Shown here: one piece after another, positions 31,017-43,287 of the stretch
Layout: every line of letters begins with the position of its first letter
Position numbering within the stretch: position 1 is the first letter of the stretch
Source: Cercophora sp. LCS_1
Taxonomy: Eukaryota > Ascomycota > Sordariomycetes > Sordariales > Lasiosphaeriaceae
Length of the DNA: 64,000 bases
Direction of reading: 5' to 3'
NCBI GenBank assembly: GCA_036250225.1
Contig: JAPZLL010000004.1
Coordinates: 1,054,001-1,118,000 of the forward strand
Translations under genes and position numbers: made by a program
Notes under the pieces: model-generated
The model's input: only the letters and a program-made list of their open reading frames with translations
The model's database searches: none
What the model was told of the DNA's origin: nothing

Positions 31017-32987
31017 TGTGCGGGTCCTTGAGTCAGGGGGCACCGCGTGCGGCCAGAGGGATGGTGGAGAAAAGTGTTCGCGGGGTGTGCTGTTGGGGAG
31101 GAGAGGAGGAGCTTCGGGACAGAAAAGGTGTTTCGGCAGGGTGAGACCACAGAATCGAAGGGGAAGCAATTGAGTCGCGTCGGAAAACTGCAGTTCTCTC
31201 CTGCGGGTGGTACGAGGTTTTACACCCACTCAATTCCGCAGAAACGGCACCCCGTGCCCTGGTGATTCCAGCCAGCTCCCTGCGCGCGTCTTGCGGGTGT
31301 CCAGCCCGCCAAGCCTCACAACCCCAGTGTGGCAGGGGTTCGTGCAGATCAACCACACTACTTTTGCGCATCTTGCACGCATTCTGGCATCAAATCCGCT
31401 TGCTGTGGGTGGCTGCTGTCATGCCCTCACGCAACCGGCCACCCAGTCGCCCAGCAAGACCGGTTCACAACCCCCGCCAACCGACACCGTGACGCGCGCT
31501 GCCTTCGTGTACCCAGTAGGGCACTCTAGCCTGGAGAGGAGGAGGGTGTGGAGCTAAAATTGGTCGCCGACGGTGGTGGCTAGTTTGGATCAGCGGGCGC
31601 TGGACAAGACACCACGAAGACCATCCATCCCAAATCCGATTCACAACGCATTGTGGGCCCACGTAGCTTCAGTTCGCATGAGGGCCCATGGCCAATCCCA
31701 AGCAGGCCATCTTTGGCGACCTGCTCAGCAAGGGAGAACGAGACTTGCCCAACCCCCAATGGGTTGTGGGACATGCGGTCGGCCATCTGCGGGTTTCTAG
31801 CGCTCCATGCACGTCCGGCAAGAGCTGTCGCTCAGTGGACAAATGCCAGGAAGGCTTCACGCGCCGGCGAATTAAAAACAGCGCTGTGCACCAGTGGGCC
31901 GCAGTGTCGATCAGTGCGTCGTAGGGCGAATGAGAGACCAGACCAGTGCTGCAGTGCTGGGAAAGGGGTCCCTCTTGCTAATTGGTGATAGGCAGTAATC
32001 CTACTTACTGCGCTTCTGCTTGGTCCGACCGCCCGAGCCGCTTCCGGGGCCGGAACTAGCCAGTGGCTGGGATCGGGCCGGCACCTAGCGGCGATCTGGC
32101 GCAGAATGGGCTGAAACAAGGCCAATCAGCTCCAGCCGCATTGCCGCCTCGCTGCTGCTGCCCTTGTTCTCATGACAAGACCTTCACCGATCCGGCATTG
32201 AGTCGCGGCCGCTTGGCAGCTGAAGGCCGCGCCGGCCGCAAAAGTTGTGAGAGCCGAGATATGCGGCCCTCACCGCGGAGCGCGCGCCGCCCAATCACCG
32301 GCACCCCGACTGCAGCGAGACCGACTTTTCTTAGTCCATGTCGTGCTTCGGTCTCATTCGCAAAGTGCCCTCGACCGACCGCCCTGTCCTTTCCACTTCC
32401 CCTCTTTCTCCCACCTGCTTGCGCCGGATCCCCGTCATCTGCTCGCCGTCTGGAGATTGACCATCGCTTTATTAGCGCGCAATCGTCTGCCTACCTAGTC
32501 TCTCTATGGCCAGGTAGTGCCGCTGGTGGCGCTCCATGGTGCGGGCGGGGTTGGGATTGCCCACCCTTGGCTAGCCGTTGCCCTGCAAGAGGCATGCTGC
32601 GATCGTCGGAATGACGGAATACCGCATGGGACGGGAGAACGACTCTGCGGGATTGGGCCGAAGGGGAGACAATGTAAAGACCCGGGAATGACATAGCTTG
32701 TTTTGCCCGAGACTGCCCATCGTTTTCCGGCGCCGTAGCGAGAGGTTACCAACTGTCTGTTCTTCCCCCAAATCCATGTCGCTCCCCTTCTCGTGAGACA
32801 GGCTTCATGCGCTCCAGTCTGTGAAACCAGAACTTGGCCAAAGAGAATGGACACATTTCACCTCGCGCCAGCCGGCAGCGGCCACGACCATCTTCGCGTG
32901 CTCGGTGCCAGCGCAGCCCGAGAGTCGCAGGCTGACGAAAGAGAAGAATTCTTTTCTACCAGGCACCCTTCCAAGCCCCCGAGCACC
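31017..32987. promoter_or_regulatory. Long divergent intergenic region
   Basis: Nearly 2 kb between the start codons of the dioxygenase (minus) and DUF2235 gene (plus). Overlapping GC-rich open frames on both strands lack any domain. The DUF2235 reading frame is open upstream of its ATG and includes an alternative ATG at about 32847. I see no clear consensus promoter element. Confidence 0.4.
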
Positions 32988-35038
32988 ATGGGCGGAGAGA
33001 AGCAGTATCACTCCCGCCCGAAGCCGCGGAAGATCGTCCTTTGCTTCGACGGGACTGGCAACAAGTTCCACGGCGACGATTCTGATAGCAACATCCTCAA
33101 GATATATCGCATGTTGGACAGAACAGCTAGCGACCAATGTGAGTCGTCCTGTCCTCGGTCGGAGATTTGTCGAAACCAGCGCTGACACGACTGAACGCAG
33201 TCCACTACTACCAACGTAGGTCACAGCGTACCAGACACCTCGCACAAGCACACTGACATCCTCCAGCCGGAATTGGTACTTATGTCGTCTCGAACAGCCT
33301 GAGCCGCACCGGTACGGTTGCCAGATTCAAGTCGTGGTACATGAAAGCCAAAGACTCTGCCATCGGCTCATCGTTTGACCACCATGTCGTCGGTGGCTAC
33401 CGATTCCTCATGCGCTTTTACAGCCCGGGCGACGAGATCTACATATTTGGTTTCTCCAGGGGGGCGTACATTGCCCGGTTCCTTGCAGAGATGTTGGACT
33501 ACGTGGGTCTCTTGTCCCACGGCAATGAGGAGATGGTTGCATTCGCTTGGAAGGCCTTCTCCAACTGGCAGAGTCGCCAAGGGAATAATACGCCCGAGGG
33601 CATACAGAAAAAGGAGGAGATGTACGAGTTCATGAAGGGATTCCGTGAAACATTTTCCCGTCCCGTTCGTCGAATCCGCTTCCTTGGGTTGTTTGACACG
33701 GTGAACAGCGTGCCGCGATTCGAGACAGCGTGGATGCAGCGGTCCAAGTTCCCATACACGGCCCGAACATCGGCCAAGGTAATTCGACACGCCGTGAGCG
33801 TTGACGAGCGCCGCGCCAAGTTTCGACAGGATCTCATCTACCAAAGCGACCGTGCCAAGAAAGACAAAGAGAAGGACAAGGTCGTGAGCCACGCTCAGCA
33901 GAAGCTGCACGAGATCCATGAGAAGTATCGCAGACGGGGCAGCGTCGCCGGGGCGCCGACTAAGGAGGGCTTGACACATGAACGCGGGCGACGCGATAAT
34001 CTGGCCGTTCCGGACGCGCCGGCACCCTACCGCCGTGGCAGGTCGCATTCGTTGCGCTCGCATCGCACCGGGATGACGGACGGGACCGATGACGGACACC
34101 TTCCCCACGATGGCATGTCCGAGATCTCGGTGGGACCTCACCCCCACGCCGACGACGCCGACTCACTCTCAGAGTCCGACGATGAGCATGAGCAGGACAT
34201 CGATGAGGTTTGGTTTTCAGGCGGCCATGGTGACATTGGCGGAGGCTGGGAGATGATTCCAGGTTCCAAGGCAGCCTCGCATATTCCTCTCGTCTGGATG
34301 GTGCGGGAAGCCATGCGGGCCGGACTCTCGTTTGATATGGACAAGGTACGAGAGTTGGGCTGCACGGATTGTGACGGCCACGATGACACCGACACCACCG
34401 CTGCCGGAAACCAGACCGACGACATTGCGCCTGACGAGAAGGAGCATGGACGAGGTCAACAGCCGCCAGTCCCGAATATCATGATTCGAAGTTCTAGCAT
34501 GAGCACGCCCAAGCTGTTCCAAGGTAGCGCTTTCCGCAAGAACTCGGCCCCCACCGAGGCTTCGCAGCCCGCCGCATATGAAGACTCCAATGCCAGAGGG
34601 CCGGAGAAACCATTGACCTTCCACGAGATGCTCCACAGGGCGCATACTGCCAGAATTCACGACTCACTTGAGTTCTCATGTGGCCTTGGGTGGTCGACGG
34701 TGCTTTCGTGGAAGATCATGGAGTTCATCCCGTTCCGTCGGATGGATTTGACTGCCGATGGCCAGTGGAAGCCAATCCGCTGGCCTCTTCCGTGCGGTGA
34801 GGTTAGAGACATACCTGAGAACGCCAGGATCCACGGCAGCGTCATCCGACGCATGCAGCTCGACGAAAATTATCGGCCAGGCAATTTGATCGTTGGCGGT
34901 GGCGGTCGGGGTGTTCGGATTGCTCCGAAGGAGTACGGAATTGGCGAATGGGTTTGTGTTAGCGAGCAGGGTGACCCAGTCGGAGAAGTATACATAAAGA
35001 AGAGTGTGGTCGAAAAGACGGCGAATGGCTACAACTGA
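32988..35038 (+). CDS. DUF2235 alpha/beta-hydrolase-like protein
   Basis: Three exons (32988-33138, 33201-33215, 33267-35038) give 645 residues. The second exon is only 15 nt (FHYYQ), yet both frames join to give the conserved HYYQPGIGTYV. Start: ATG 32988 in a CACCATGG context just before the conserved KIVLCFDGTGN motif (about residue 14). Further DUF2235 motifs: GDEIYIFGFSRGAYIAR with the GxSxG nucleophile elbow, FLGLFDTVNSV and VWFSGGHGDIGGGW with the probable catalytic Asp and His. Acidic and charged inserts (about 170-290) and a second disordered part (370-460) interrupt the fold, as often in fungal members. Related bacterial proteins include type VI secretion phospholipases; the fungal substrate is unknown. 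Confidence 0.9.
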
Positions 35039-36637
35039 ACATGGGGGAGAGGCGCGGGGATTGAGAACGGAAGTTGCATGCTTGTTCCTGGACGTTTGCT
35101 TTTGCTTGGTTTCTGTTTAGGCCCACTGACAAGTGGGTGAAAATGACTGCATGTATCATTACCGGCAGGAACGACTCATGACGGCAACGGAACACGCATG
35201 GACAAAAATGTGGTACATGGATGCAGCATGATGATGGCGTTAGTTTACCTAGTTTTTGCAATCTGCACGCTCCCGATACTTGCCTGTGGGCTTCATATGC
35301 TTTTCGAGACTACCCCTCGGGCGAGGCAATATATCGACAACCGTGTGTGCTGATAGAATGCCCACTGCCACTGATGTCATGTCATTCGATGTAGCTTCGC
35401 TGCGGGGTTCCAAGAGGATATCCTCTTTCCGCGGTTGACTGGCAGAGAGACATGATTGCTACGTAAACCTGACAGGAATCTTAGAGGTGCTCTTCGAAGT
35501 GTCGTTGCGGTCAAGTTGTCAGTGATTTGATCGCGTGGCCCCCGAGAGCGCCCTGACCGGCATGTTTGACGGGCGATACAACGCAAATAGCACATCGAAT
35601 CGGGATGATACTTCCCCAGTGCGTCATGCACTTGTGCGGCGTGGCCTGAATCAAAGATGCACGCGATGTCGGGTGTTGTGGTCGGAAAGTGGAGGGTGGG
35701 GCCGCAATCTTGGCGCCGCCCACCGCATTGGCGCGCTTCATCTTCACCAGAGTTAGCCGGGGCAATCCCTGTCAGCCCTCAACTTCACAACCTCGCTCAC
35801 AGTTTCACCACGTTTCCAAGGAGCCCACGTCCTCAATCTCTGCAGGGCTGGATCCCGAGCACAACCGATCGATTAGAAGAAGTAGCTTGGTAAAGCCAAC
35901 TCCGTTCAGAATGGGGGTACTCCCAGGTGTGTGTCTTCATCTTCGCAGCATCCAGCAACACACCGAAGACGACCACCAAGGGTTCACATGCGCAATGCAG
36001 TGGGCGGCCAATACCTTGCAGCGTTTCTGGTTTCGTTCCCAACCAATTTCTCATGCGGACACACAGACTTCCCTTTCAAACTGCGACCTCCGATGCGTGG
36101 CCGTCACCCAGTTCGGCGTCCACCGAGATTCGTGTTCTCAAAGCTAGCCGCAGTGGGCGATGTTCTGGAAATTCACGACGGGTAGATTTACCGAGTCGCC
36201 TTGCCGGATGCAACCCGAACATCGATTAGCGACTGACTGCCTTGACCTCACATCGACCGAAAGGGAGCGACGCAACGCAGCCTGATAATTATAGAGGATC
36301 CCTCATGCGTGGCGTCCATAGCTCGTCCTGGGCAACCGACTCTGTCCATGGAACCATGGATCTTCCTGCCGCGCCCCCGGGAACTCGTGGGCCACGCGTA
36401 TTTCCAATAGGTACTTCTGAGCATTGGACAAGCAGCCCCTAATGCGCTCTAGCGTCCACATCCACGAGCCGCGAACTGGTATCGGCGTCTTCTGTCCCAA
36501 GATCAATGAAGCGTTCCAGCGTCAAGATAAATTAGAGGCATGCCGGCCTCATTCACCTCCATGGTCCCCTATTTTTTCCGAACGCCACTGTCTCACTCAT
36601 TCTGTCAGCTGGATGCTGTTGTCACTCTTTTGAACCC
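35039..36637. other. Intergenic stretch, no supported gene
   Basis: 1.6 kb between two plus-strand genes. Small overlapping open frames occur on both strands (35689-36147 plus is the longest). No motif, repeat or RNA gene is recognised. Confidence 0.4.
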
Positions 36638-38439
36638 ATGATGCTATTCCGCGGCCTCCATTTCTCCGCGCTTGCGGGCCTCCTCCTGGAGCCTGCGCGC
36701 GGCCAAGGTCTGGGTGCTCCGGTTGTTGACCTCCTTACGTCTGTGCACGAGGGAGTGCTGAATGTACACAGCTCCATCACTGAGCGAATGTTGGTCTGGT
36801 GGCTGACAATGTGACAGGCCACCGCGGGATTTTATAGCTTCAACAACGTCCCCTATGCCGAGCCGCCTGTGGGCCAGCTCCGTTTCCGTGCTCCGATCCC
36901 CAAGATTACGGTGAACAGAACTGTTAATAATGGTTCTGTTGGCCGTATTTGCCCCCAAGCCCCCGGTGCCGCCTGGCTCGGCATATCAGTCCCCTTCATG
37001 CTGGAGACCATCACAGGCCAGCCCCCGCCTCCAGGCGGTCCTCCCCCTGTCACCCTACCAGACCCGCGGATCTCGGAAGACTGCCTTTACTTGGATGTCA
37101 AGGCACCCCGCGCCGTGCTCGAGAACAACCAGCGCAACCTGCCCGTCTTGGTCTGGATCCATGGTGGCGGCTTCACCGGTGGACACAAGAGTGCAGATAA
37201 CCCTGCCGGTCTAATCGCTCAGGGTCTTCGGGACGGGAAAAGCGGCTTCGTTTACGTGGCGATCAACTACCGTCTGTAAGATTTTATGCCAATCCTTTTT
37301 ATTTCTTGTAACTAACAGGTTCCAGTGGCCTCTTTGGATTCCCGCCCAAGGGGAACAGAGACTGGGATGTTGCCACCAATGCCGGCTTGATGGACCAGCG
37401 TCTGGCTCTTCTCTGGGTACAACTGAATATTCGTAAATTCGGCGGTGATCCGGACAAGGTCACAGTCATTGGCGAATCTGCAGGCGCCAGCAGCATCCAA
37501 GCCCAGTTGACGGCTTACTTTGGCATCGATGGGTTCACGCCATTCAAGCGCGCCATCATCCAGAGTCCCGCTATTCGTCCTGCTACAGATGCCGCGGTGT
37601 ACGCCCAGGTTCATCAACAGTTTCTGGCCACGGCGGGAGTGTCGTCCATGAGCGACGCCAGAGACTTGACAACCGCGCAGTTACAAGGAATAAACGCTGC
37701 CATGGTGGGAACATCCAGTTTTGCCCACTTTACTTTCGGTAGGTCCATTCCACCCCATTCACTGTTGACCAACCACTAACACTCCCTAGGACCCAACGTC
37801 GACGGCCTATTCTTCCCAGACTACCTCTCCCACTCGCTCGCCACCCGCAAGGTCGACCGCACCGTCGAAGTCATCGTATCATACACCCTCCAAGAAGGTC
37901 TCCTATTCACCGACCCCCGCGTCCAAAACAACACAGCCTTCAAAGCCTTCTTCGCCGGTTTGATGCCCTCCATCCCGGCCCCCAAGATCGACGCCCTCGC
38001 GGCCGTCTACCCGGAGGACTTTTCCGGTGCCCAGCCCTACCGCAACCAGACCCAGCGTCTCACACTCGCCGTCAGCGAGGGTTTGATTCTCTGCAATGCG
38101 TTTGCCAACCACCTCGGATATAACAGCCAGTCGCGTGCGTATAAGTTCTCCCTTTTCCCGGGAATTCACGCTCAGGACGTCGGCTACACCTTTTGGAACG
38201 GTGAACCCGCTGACTCCACGGGGATCCCTATCAATGGGGCGGCTGCCACCACGCTGCAGCGCTGGATCGCGGACTTTACGGTCAGTGGTGCAGGGCCAGG
38301 AAGCACAGCTTCGCAAATCCCAGTCTACACGAGCCAAGCGAAGACGATGAACATCACCGACTCTGGAAGCAGTGTCGTCTTTCCTGACTCGGCTTCGAAC
38401 CCTCGGTGCAGATTCTGGGTTGAGGGATTGTATTCTTGA
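36638..38439 (+). CDS. Secreted type-B carboxylesterase/lipase
   Basis: Four exons (36638-36763, 36818-37275, 37326-37738, 37790-38439) give 548 residues. Introns are 50 to 54 nt with clear branch sites. The N-terminus is hydrophobic (FRGLHFSALAGLLLEPARG) and probably a signal peptide. Conserved motifs: FNNVPYAEPPVGQLRFRAP, SEDCLYLDV, the oxyanion-hole WIHGGGF, NYRLGLFGFP, and the nucleophile elbow GESAGASS. The catalytic His probably lies in FPGIHAQDVGYTFW. Length matches the family (about 530-580). It hydrolyses carboxylic esters extracellularly; substrate unknown. ATG 36641 is an equally possible start. It converges with the FAD monooxygenase gene, 234 bp apart. Confidence 0.92.
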
Positions 38440-38673
38440 GTGGATTTTGTGGCGCATATCTGCTGGAATAGCGGATGGCATTTTCCGACGTAGGCTTCTT
38501 GGATATCGTCTCTTTTGCTTCTTATTACCGCCCGCCACGCTTGGCGCTAGCAAGATATTGTGCAACCAACTTTGAAACTTATCAAATATGAAACTAAACT
38601 ATCAAGTCTCGACGGCCGATGACAAAAATACCCGTACGTTGCGACACTCGTTCCTCACGGACACCAAAAAGCT

Positions 38674-39953
38674 TCAAGTCGATCTGGCATGCCCCTGCTT
38701 TGCCATCATCATCTTGCCAACGGACTCCAAGTCCATAGACAAGTCTGCCTCACGTAAACTCTGGGTCACCGCCTTCGACCCTCTTTCGATTACGTCATCA
38801 GAGTAAGCCTTGATAGCTTCCTCTCTGTTTGCACCCTCGTCACGTATGGACACAAGCGCCTTCACATACTTCTCTGCATCGACCACCGCATGTTGGAAAC
38901 CCTGACCGCGGTAGACAAGCATGGGGTGTGCCGCATCGCCAGCTAGAGTAATGCGACCACTATGTGTTTCCCATGGGACTGGCACCCATGTTCGCATCTC
39001 GTCTATGAACAACGTGGCTTTGGATGTATCGTTTTCGGGAGTCCAGTTGATCTGCGACTGATATGGCTCAGCCAAGTCTTGAGTGGTTTCCTTGATGTAT
39101 TTAATCGCCTCGGATCCAGACTTGGCGGGCGGTTCAGGAAAGTTGCCGCGACGCCAGATCTTGATCCACGTCACGGTCCAGGTGGAGAGATCGTCAGGAT
39201 CTTCAACGTGGAATACTGCGTCTTGTCAGTATCAAACTAGCCAGAAGACAGAACGGACATACTCGACACTCCTCCGACTGACTTGGTGCCCATCATCACT
39301 GTCGCGACTGGGTGTGTGTCAACCACAGCCTTGACCTTTGCTGCGTCTCCGTGCTTCACGATTGCCGTAGCAAACATGAATCCCGACGGCTGGACACGCG
39401 CGACCTCAGCTCCTTTGAACAGCAATTCGCGCACTTTAGACGACGCGCCGTCAGTACCGAGCACGTAATCTGCATCGAAAGTCGTCCCATCCGCAAACCC
39501 GAGACGAACAGGTCCATCGCCGACCCCGGGGTCGATTGTCTCCAGCTTCTTCCCCCAATGAATTGTACCATCATCAAATTCAGTGGCCAGCACCCCGCGT
39601 AGGCGACGCCGTGTGACGCGCCGCGATCCAGGCATCGAGCTTCGAAAGAGGACCTCGCCCGTTTTGCCATTGATGCACGGCATTGACTCCACCTCTGGTG
39701 TGTACTCGAGGTACGGATTGCAGACCGCTTGAGGGAAAGTCTCCCATGTTTTCTCGGAGACCAAGTTTTGGAACGTCGGAAGAGCCCAATGCAAGACCAT
39801 TGGCCAGTCGCGGGGCCGGGCATCGAGACCGGCCTCTTGATCGAAGAGCGCAACTTCGAAACCAGCCTTCTTCAAGCCATGAGCAGTCAAAAGCCCGGTA
39901 AGGCCGGCGCCAATGATGGCGACTTTCGGCGATGAGTTCCCTGCTGTTGACAT
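38674..39953 (-). CDS. FAD-dependent aromatic-type monooxygenase
   Basis: Two exons (39263-39953, 38674-39215) with a 47-nt intron (GTATGT donor, ACTGAC branch site) give 410 residues. I start at ATG 39953 because it directly precedes the dinucleotide-binding motif VAIIGAGLTGLLTAHGL (GxGxxG); an upstream in-frame ATG at 40067 would add an unlikely 38 residues. The second FAD motif LGTDGASS and the third, ITLAGDAAHPM, are at the usual spacing. These are class A flavoprotein monooxygenases (salicylate-hydroxylase-like), which hydroxylate or epoxidise aromatic or isoprenoid substrates with NAD(P)H. The substrate cannot be inferred. Confidence 0.9.
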
Positions 39954-41886
39954 GATGATTAGTAGGTGAGCAAGAAGCTTCAGGACGGAGGACTCGTGGA
40001 GAGGGCCGAGAACCAGATTTATAGGAAGCCGGTGCGGCGGCGCAGCGGCACGGAACGCTCGCTTCATTTCACCCCCGCATGCCCAGCACTTTTACCGGTT
40101 CCGCCAAGGGACTGCGTCATTCAAGGATCAGAATTTGTTGATCTTGACGGCATCATCGTCCGTTACGGAAGCCGAGGTGCAGAGCTTCAGTATCGATGCA
40201 ATGCAACGGCCAGTGGCGGCGAATTGGAGGCCGTCCAGGCTCGGTAGTGCACTGGGTTTTTAGTGCCGGGGGTAGGATCGGAATAGTGCGGACTGGTCGC
40301 CGGACTCAAGTTGGGGTAACAAGCCTGGGAGACCAACAAAGTATCCGGCGCCTGGGCATGTTCAGTCATCAGAAACCGACGATGGTTGCGAAATGTAGCC
40401 GTCCAGAGCGTGAGGTGGAGTAATGGAAAAATCTATGTTTCTCGCACTGTGGCTTGTTCTAGGCCATGCCCCTGTCGCTCCTTCTTTCCTTGAAGCTCTA
40501 GTGATTAGGATAGCACCGCTCGTGCCTGCCATTTCCTCTGATACTGTCACGGGTTGAGCGAGTCGTCTCCCCAACACAATCCATCGTGAGCAACGAAAGC
40601 CCCCGAGATTGCGATTATGCTGACATCCACGGCGAACAGAAATCGACGCCGTTTACAATTTGTCACCCCTGAACTACGAGGACATCGCCTCGACAAGCAA
40701 CGGGGATTTCACTTGGCCCGGATAAACTTTCGTCCGCATGGCTTCGTTGAGGCCCCCGAAGTCGGATGTCTCTTGGTCCAGATAGAACGCAGGCAGCCAT
40801 GCCGACAGGCCCATCCAGACACTCGATGTGGCCAGACACCAGTTCGCCCTCGAGTCGCCTTGCTTGGTTGTTCGTGCCTGAACTCCTGGTGATGCGGCTC
40901 TGGGGTTGTTAGGCCATGCCCAACAAGACTGGGGGCTTGCTGCCATTTGGGCACAGCCATCGGAGCCTGGTCCGACTGTTTTGCTCTTCTCAAATTTGAT
41001 GGGGCGAATAAAGAATGCCCCAGGCGCGAGAATGATATCGATAGGGTGCGGTTACTGACACGTATTATCTCGCAAGCTCAGTGTTACGCAAACTGCCTTG
41101 ATGGCTGTGCTTGGAGCGGGCTGAGCCGCATTCTTCGGGCGCGCATCGAGTCAAAATCAGCTGCTAAAATTCATTGGACTGTATTCGTCGGTGGTATTGT
41201 TTGTTGGGCTGTTATCGCAATGAAGAATCCGCGAAAACGTGGGTTGCTTGGCGGCTTGGGCAGCTACGCATAGAGCCATCGCCCAATCCACCCCTCCATC
41301 GAGACGCAGACCCGAACGACGCCAATTACCAACAGAGGCTGCGCAACCCATGTTTCTCGGAGAATGATCACGAGATAGACATGGTGGAGTTTTCTAGAAG
41401 CAGCCGTCGTAGCATGCATCAGGCTGCTGGTTACTAGGACCGTTGTTAGTTGACAGCGGGGTCGGCTGTGTGGACCAACACGACAGTGGCGGTAGGTCAA
41501 CGCGGGAAGCGGTCAGAAAAGGAGCCGCAAGGAAACAATGCCTCACACTTGACATGTGGTCGAGGGACTATATGTACCCCTATATCTCTGAGCATGCCTG
41601 GACCGCCATCAGCTTTATCGGTACCACGATACAGGCAACTCGACCTGTCAGCCTGCGCTCCCATCCAACTTCCTGCACATCAACCACGACTTTCCCCACC
41701 ACATTGGGCTCTATTGGCAGACGTCCATCTATCCTCATTCTTCCACAAACGACCCATCAGATATCACTCCTCACATTGACTTGCGCACGCCGAGCTGCCA
41801 CGCGTTGACATTGGACTCTTGCCATTCCGACGACACGCACTCGTTCAACAACACCCCTCACGAATCACAACACACCCTATCATACA
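39954..41886. other. Intergenic stretch between divergent genes
   Basis: 1.9 kb between the starts of the FAD monooxygenase and coiled-coil genes. Short ORFs overlap on both strands with no domain. Nothing else stands out. Confidence 0.4.
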
Positions 41887-43287
41887 ATGGCTGACCGCAT
41901 TTCTTCCCGCTTTAGCGCGCGAAGGGAGGGCCCGGGGTCGCGCAAGACACTCAATCCGGGACAGAAGCCCCTTGCCCGGGCTGACATGGACACCCGTCAG
42001 GCAGCTGTTCCGCCGCCACAGATTCCCTACCAGGTGTCCAGGGCCAACGATTCCCCTTCTCCATACTCCCACCGCCCAGACTCGCCGCCTATCTCCGAGC
42101 CGGGAAGGGGCACCGCCCTGTCGCCCGACCGCGCCCCGGATGACATCAACGCTGGTGTCCATGGCGTTAAGGAGCAGCTGGAACGCCAGCAGGCGCTCCT
42201 CGAAGATGCCCGAGCGAAAGCGGTGGCCAAGAAAAGACAAAATCGGGAGCTTGGCGACGGAATGAAGAAGATTTTGGATGAAAAGGCTAGGTTGGAGGAC
42301 GCCTTAAAGAAGTCGGCCGATCAAAACAACGAGTTGAGCTCTCAGCTCCAAAAGCTTGGAGCAGAGAAGAAGCGCTTGGAGGACCAGTTGACGACAACCG
42401 GCAACGACAGGCAAGCTCTCGAGGCCACGCTCAAGAAGCTCAGTGCGGACAAGGATGGCCTCGAAAAACAACTTGCGGCTCTTGGCGGTGACAAGAAGAA
42501 GTTGGAAGCAGACAAGAGTCGCCTCGAGCAGCAACTTTCCGCCCTCGGTACCGATAAGGGGGCCTTGGATGCCAAGATCAGATCACTCGGCAGCGAGAAG
42601 GCTGGTCTGGAGGACAAGATTGTCAAGCTTCAGGACGCCAAGGCAAGCCTGGAGAAGCAACTTGCCTCGGTTGGAAAGGAGAAGTCATCTCTTGAGGCCC
42701 AGTTGGCCAGGGCTGGCAAGGAGCGGGACGGCTACAAGACCGAGCTCGACAAGATGACAAGAGAGAGGGATGCCCACAAGGACAGAGCCGACAAACTGTC
42801 AGTTGAGGGCAAGGATTTCGCAGCGAAGTTGAACCAGAAGCAGAATGAGGCCAATGACCTCACTCGTCAGCTCAATGCTGCTCGCCAGGAGCTGACAGCC
42901 GCGCGCGAGTGGGAGGGCCAGGCCGGCAAGCTGGCATCCGACAACAAGGCACTCACCTCGAAGCTCAAGACCACTGAGGATCACGTCAAGCGTCTCGAGA
43001 AGGACAATGCCAGCCTTGACAGTGCTGTGCGGACAATGACTGATCAATTGGCTGCCAGGACCAAGGAACGCGATGATGCGCTTCAGTGGGAGATGAGGTT
43101 CAACCAGCTGGCCGCCTCCCTTGGCGAGCCCGGCAAGATGCTGCTCCATCTGACCAGGCAGCTTGCTGAGAGCAACAGGCTGCTTGAAGAGTTGACGGCA
43201 GATGACGACTATGAGGAGGCTGATGATTACGACTATCGTTGGCAGGGGCAAGGGCAGGGCAACGGTGTCGCCCAGGCGGCGTGGTGA
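41887..43287 (+). CDS. Long coiled-coil protein
   Basis: The 466-residue single-exon protein has a basic, Pro/Ser-rich N-terminus (about 95 residues) and then an almost uninterrupted coiled coil to about residue 420. The coil shows an internal repeat of roughly 14 to 21 residues with the form LG-x-DK-x-x-LE-x-QL (for example KLSADKDGLEKQLAALGGDK), which points to duplication within the gene. A short conserved-looking helical segment (WEMRFNQLAASLGEPGKMLLHLTRQL) and an acidic/aromatic tail (ADDDYEEADDYDYRW) end the protein. No motor or binding domain is recognised. Similar proteins act as scaffolds or tethers; the role here is unknown. Confidence 0.85.
   Translation: MADRISSRFSARREGPGSRKTLNPGQKPLARADMDTRQAAVPPPQIPYQVSRANDSPSPYSHRPDSPPISEPGRGTALSPDRAPDDINAGVHGVKEQLERQQALLEDARAKAVAKKRQNRELGDGMKKILDEKARLEDALKKSADQNNELSSQLQKLGAEKKRLEDQLTTTGNDRQALEATLKKLSADKDGLEKQLAALGGDKKKLEADKSRLEQQLSALGTDKGALDAKIRSLGSEKAGLEDKIVKLQDAKASLEKQLASVGKEKSSLEAQLARAGKERDGYKTELDKMTRERDAHKDRADKLSVEGKDFAAKLNQKQNEANDLTRQLNAARQELTAAREWEGQAGKLASDNKALTSKLKTTEDHVKRLEKDNASLDSAVRTMTDQLAARTKERDDALQWEMRFNQLAASLGEPGKMLLHLTRQLAESNRLLEELTADDDYEEADDYDYRWQGQGQGNGVAQAAW

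Noticed and set aside
31207..32614. Multiple ORFs in the divergent region before the DUF2235 gene
   Set aside because: GC-rich shadow frames on both strands with no conserved feature.
36638..39953. A secondary-metabolite cluster formed by the esterase and FAD monooxygenase
   Set aside because: No synthase, synthetase or terpene cyclase is present in the window, and two tailoring-type genes are not enough.
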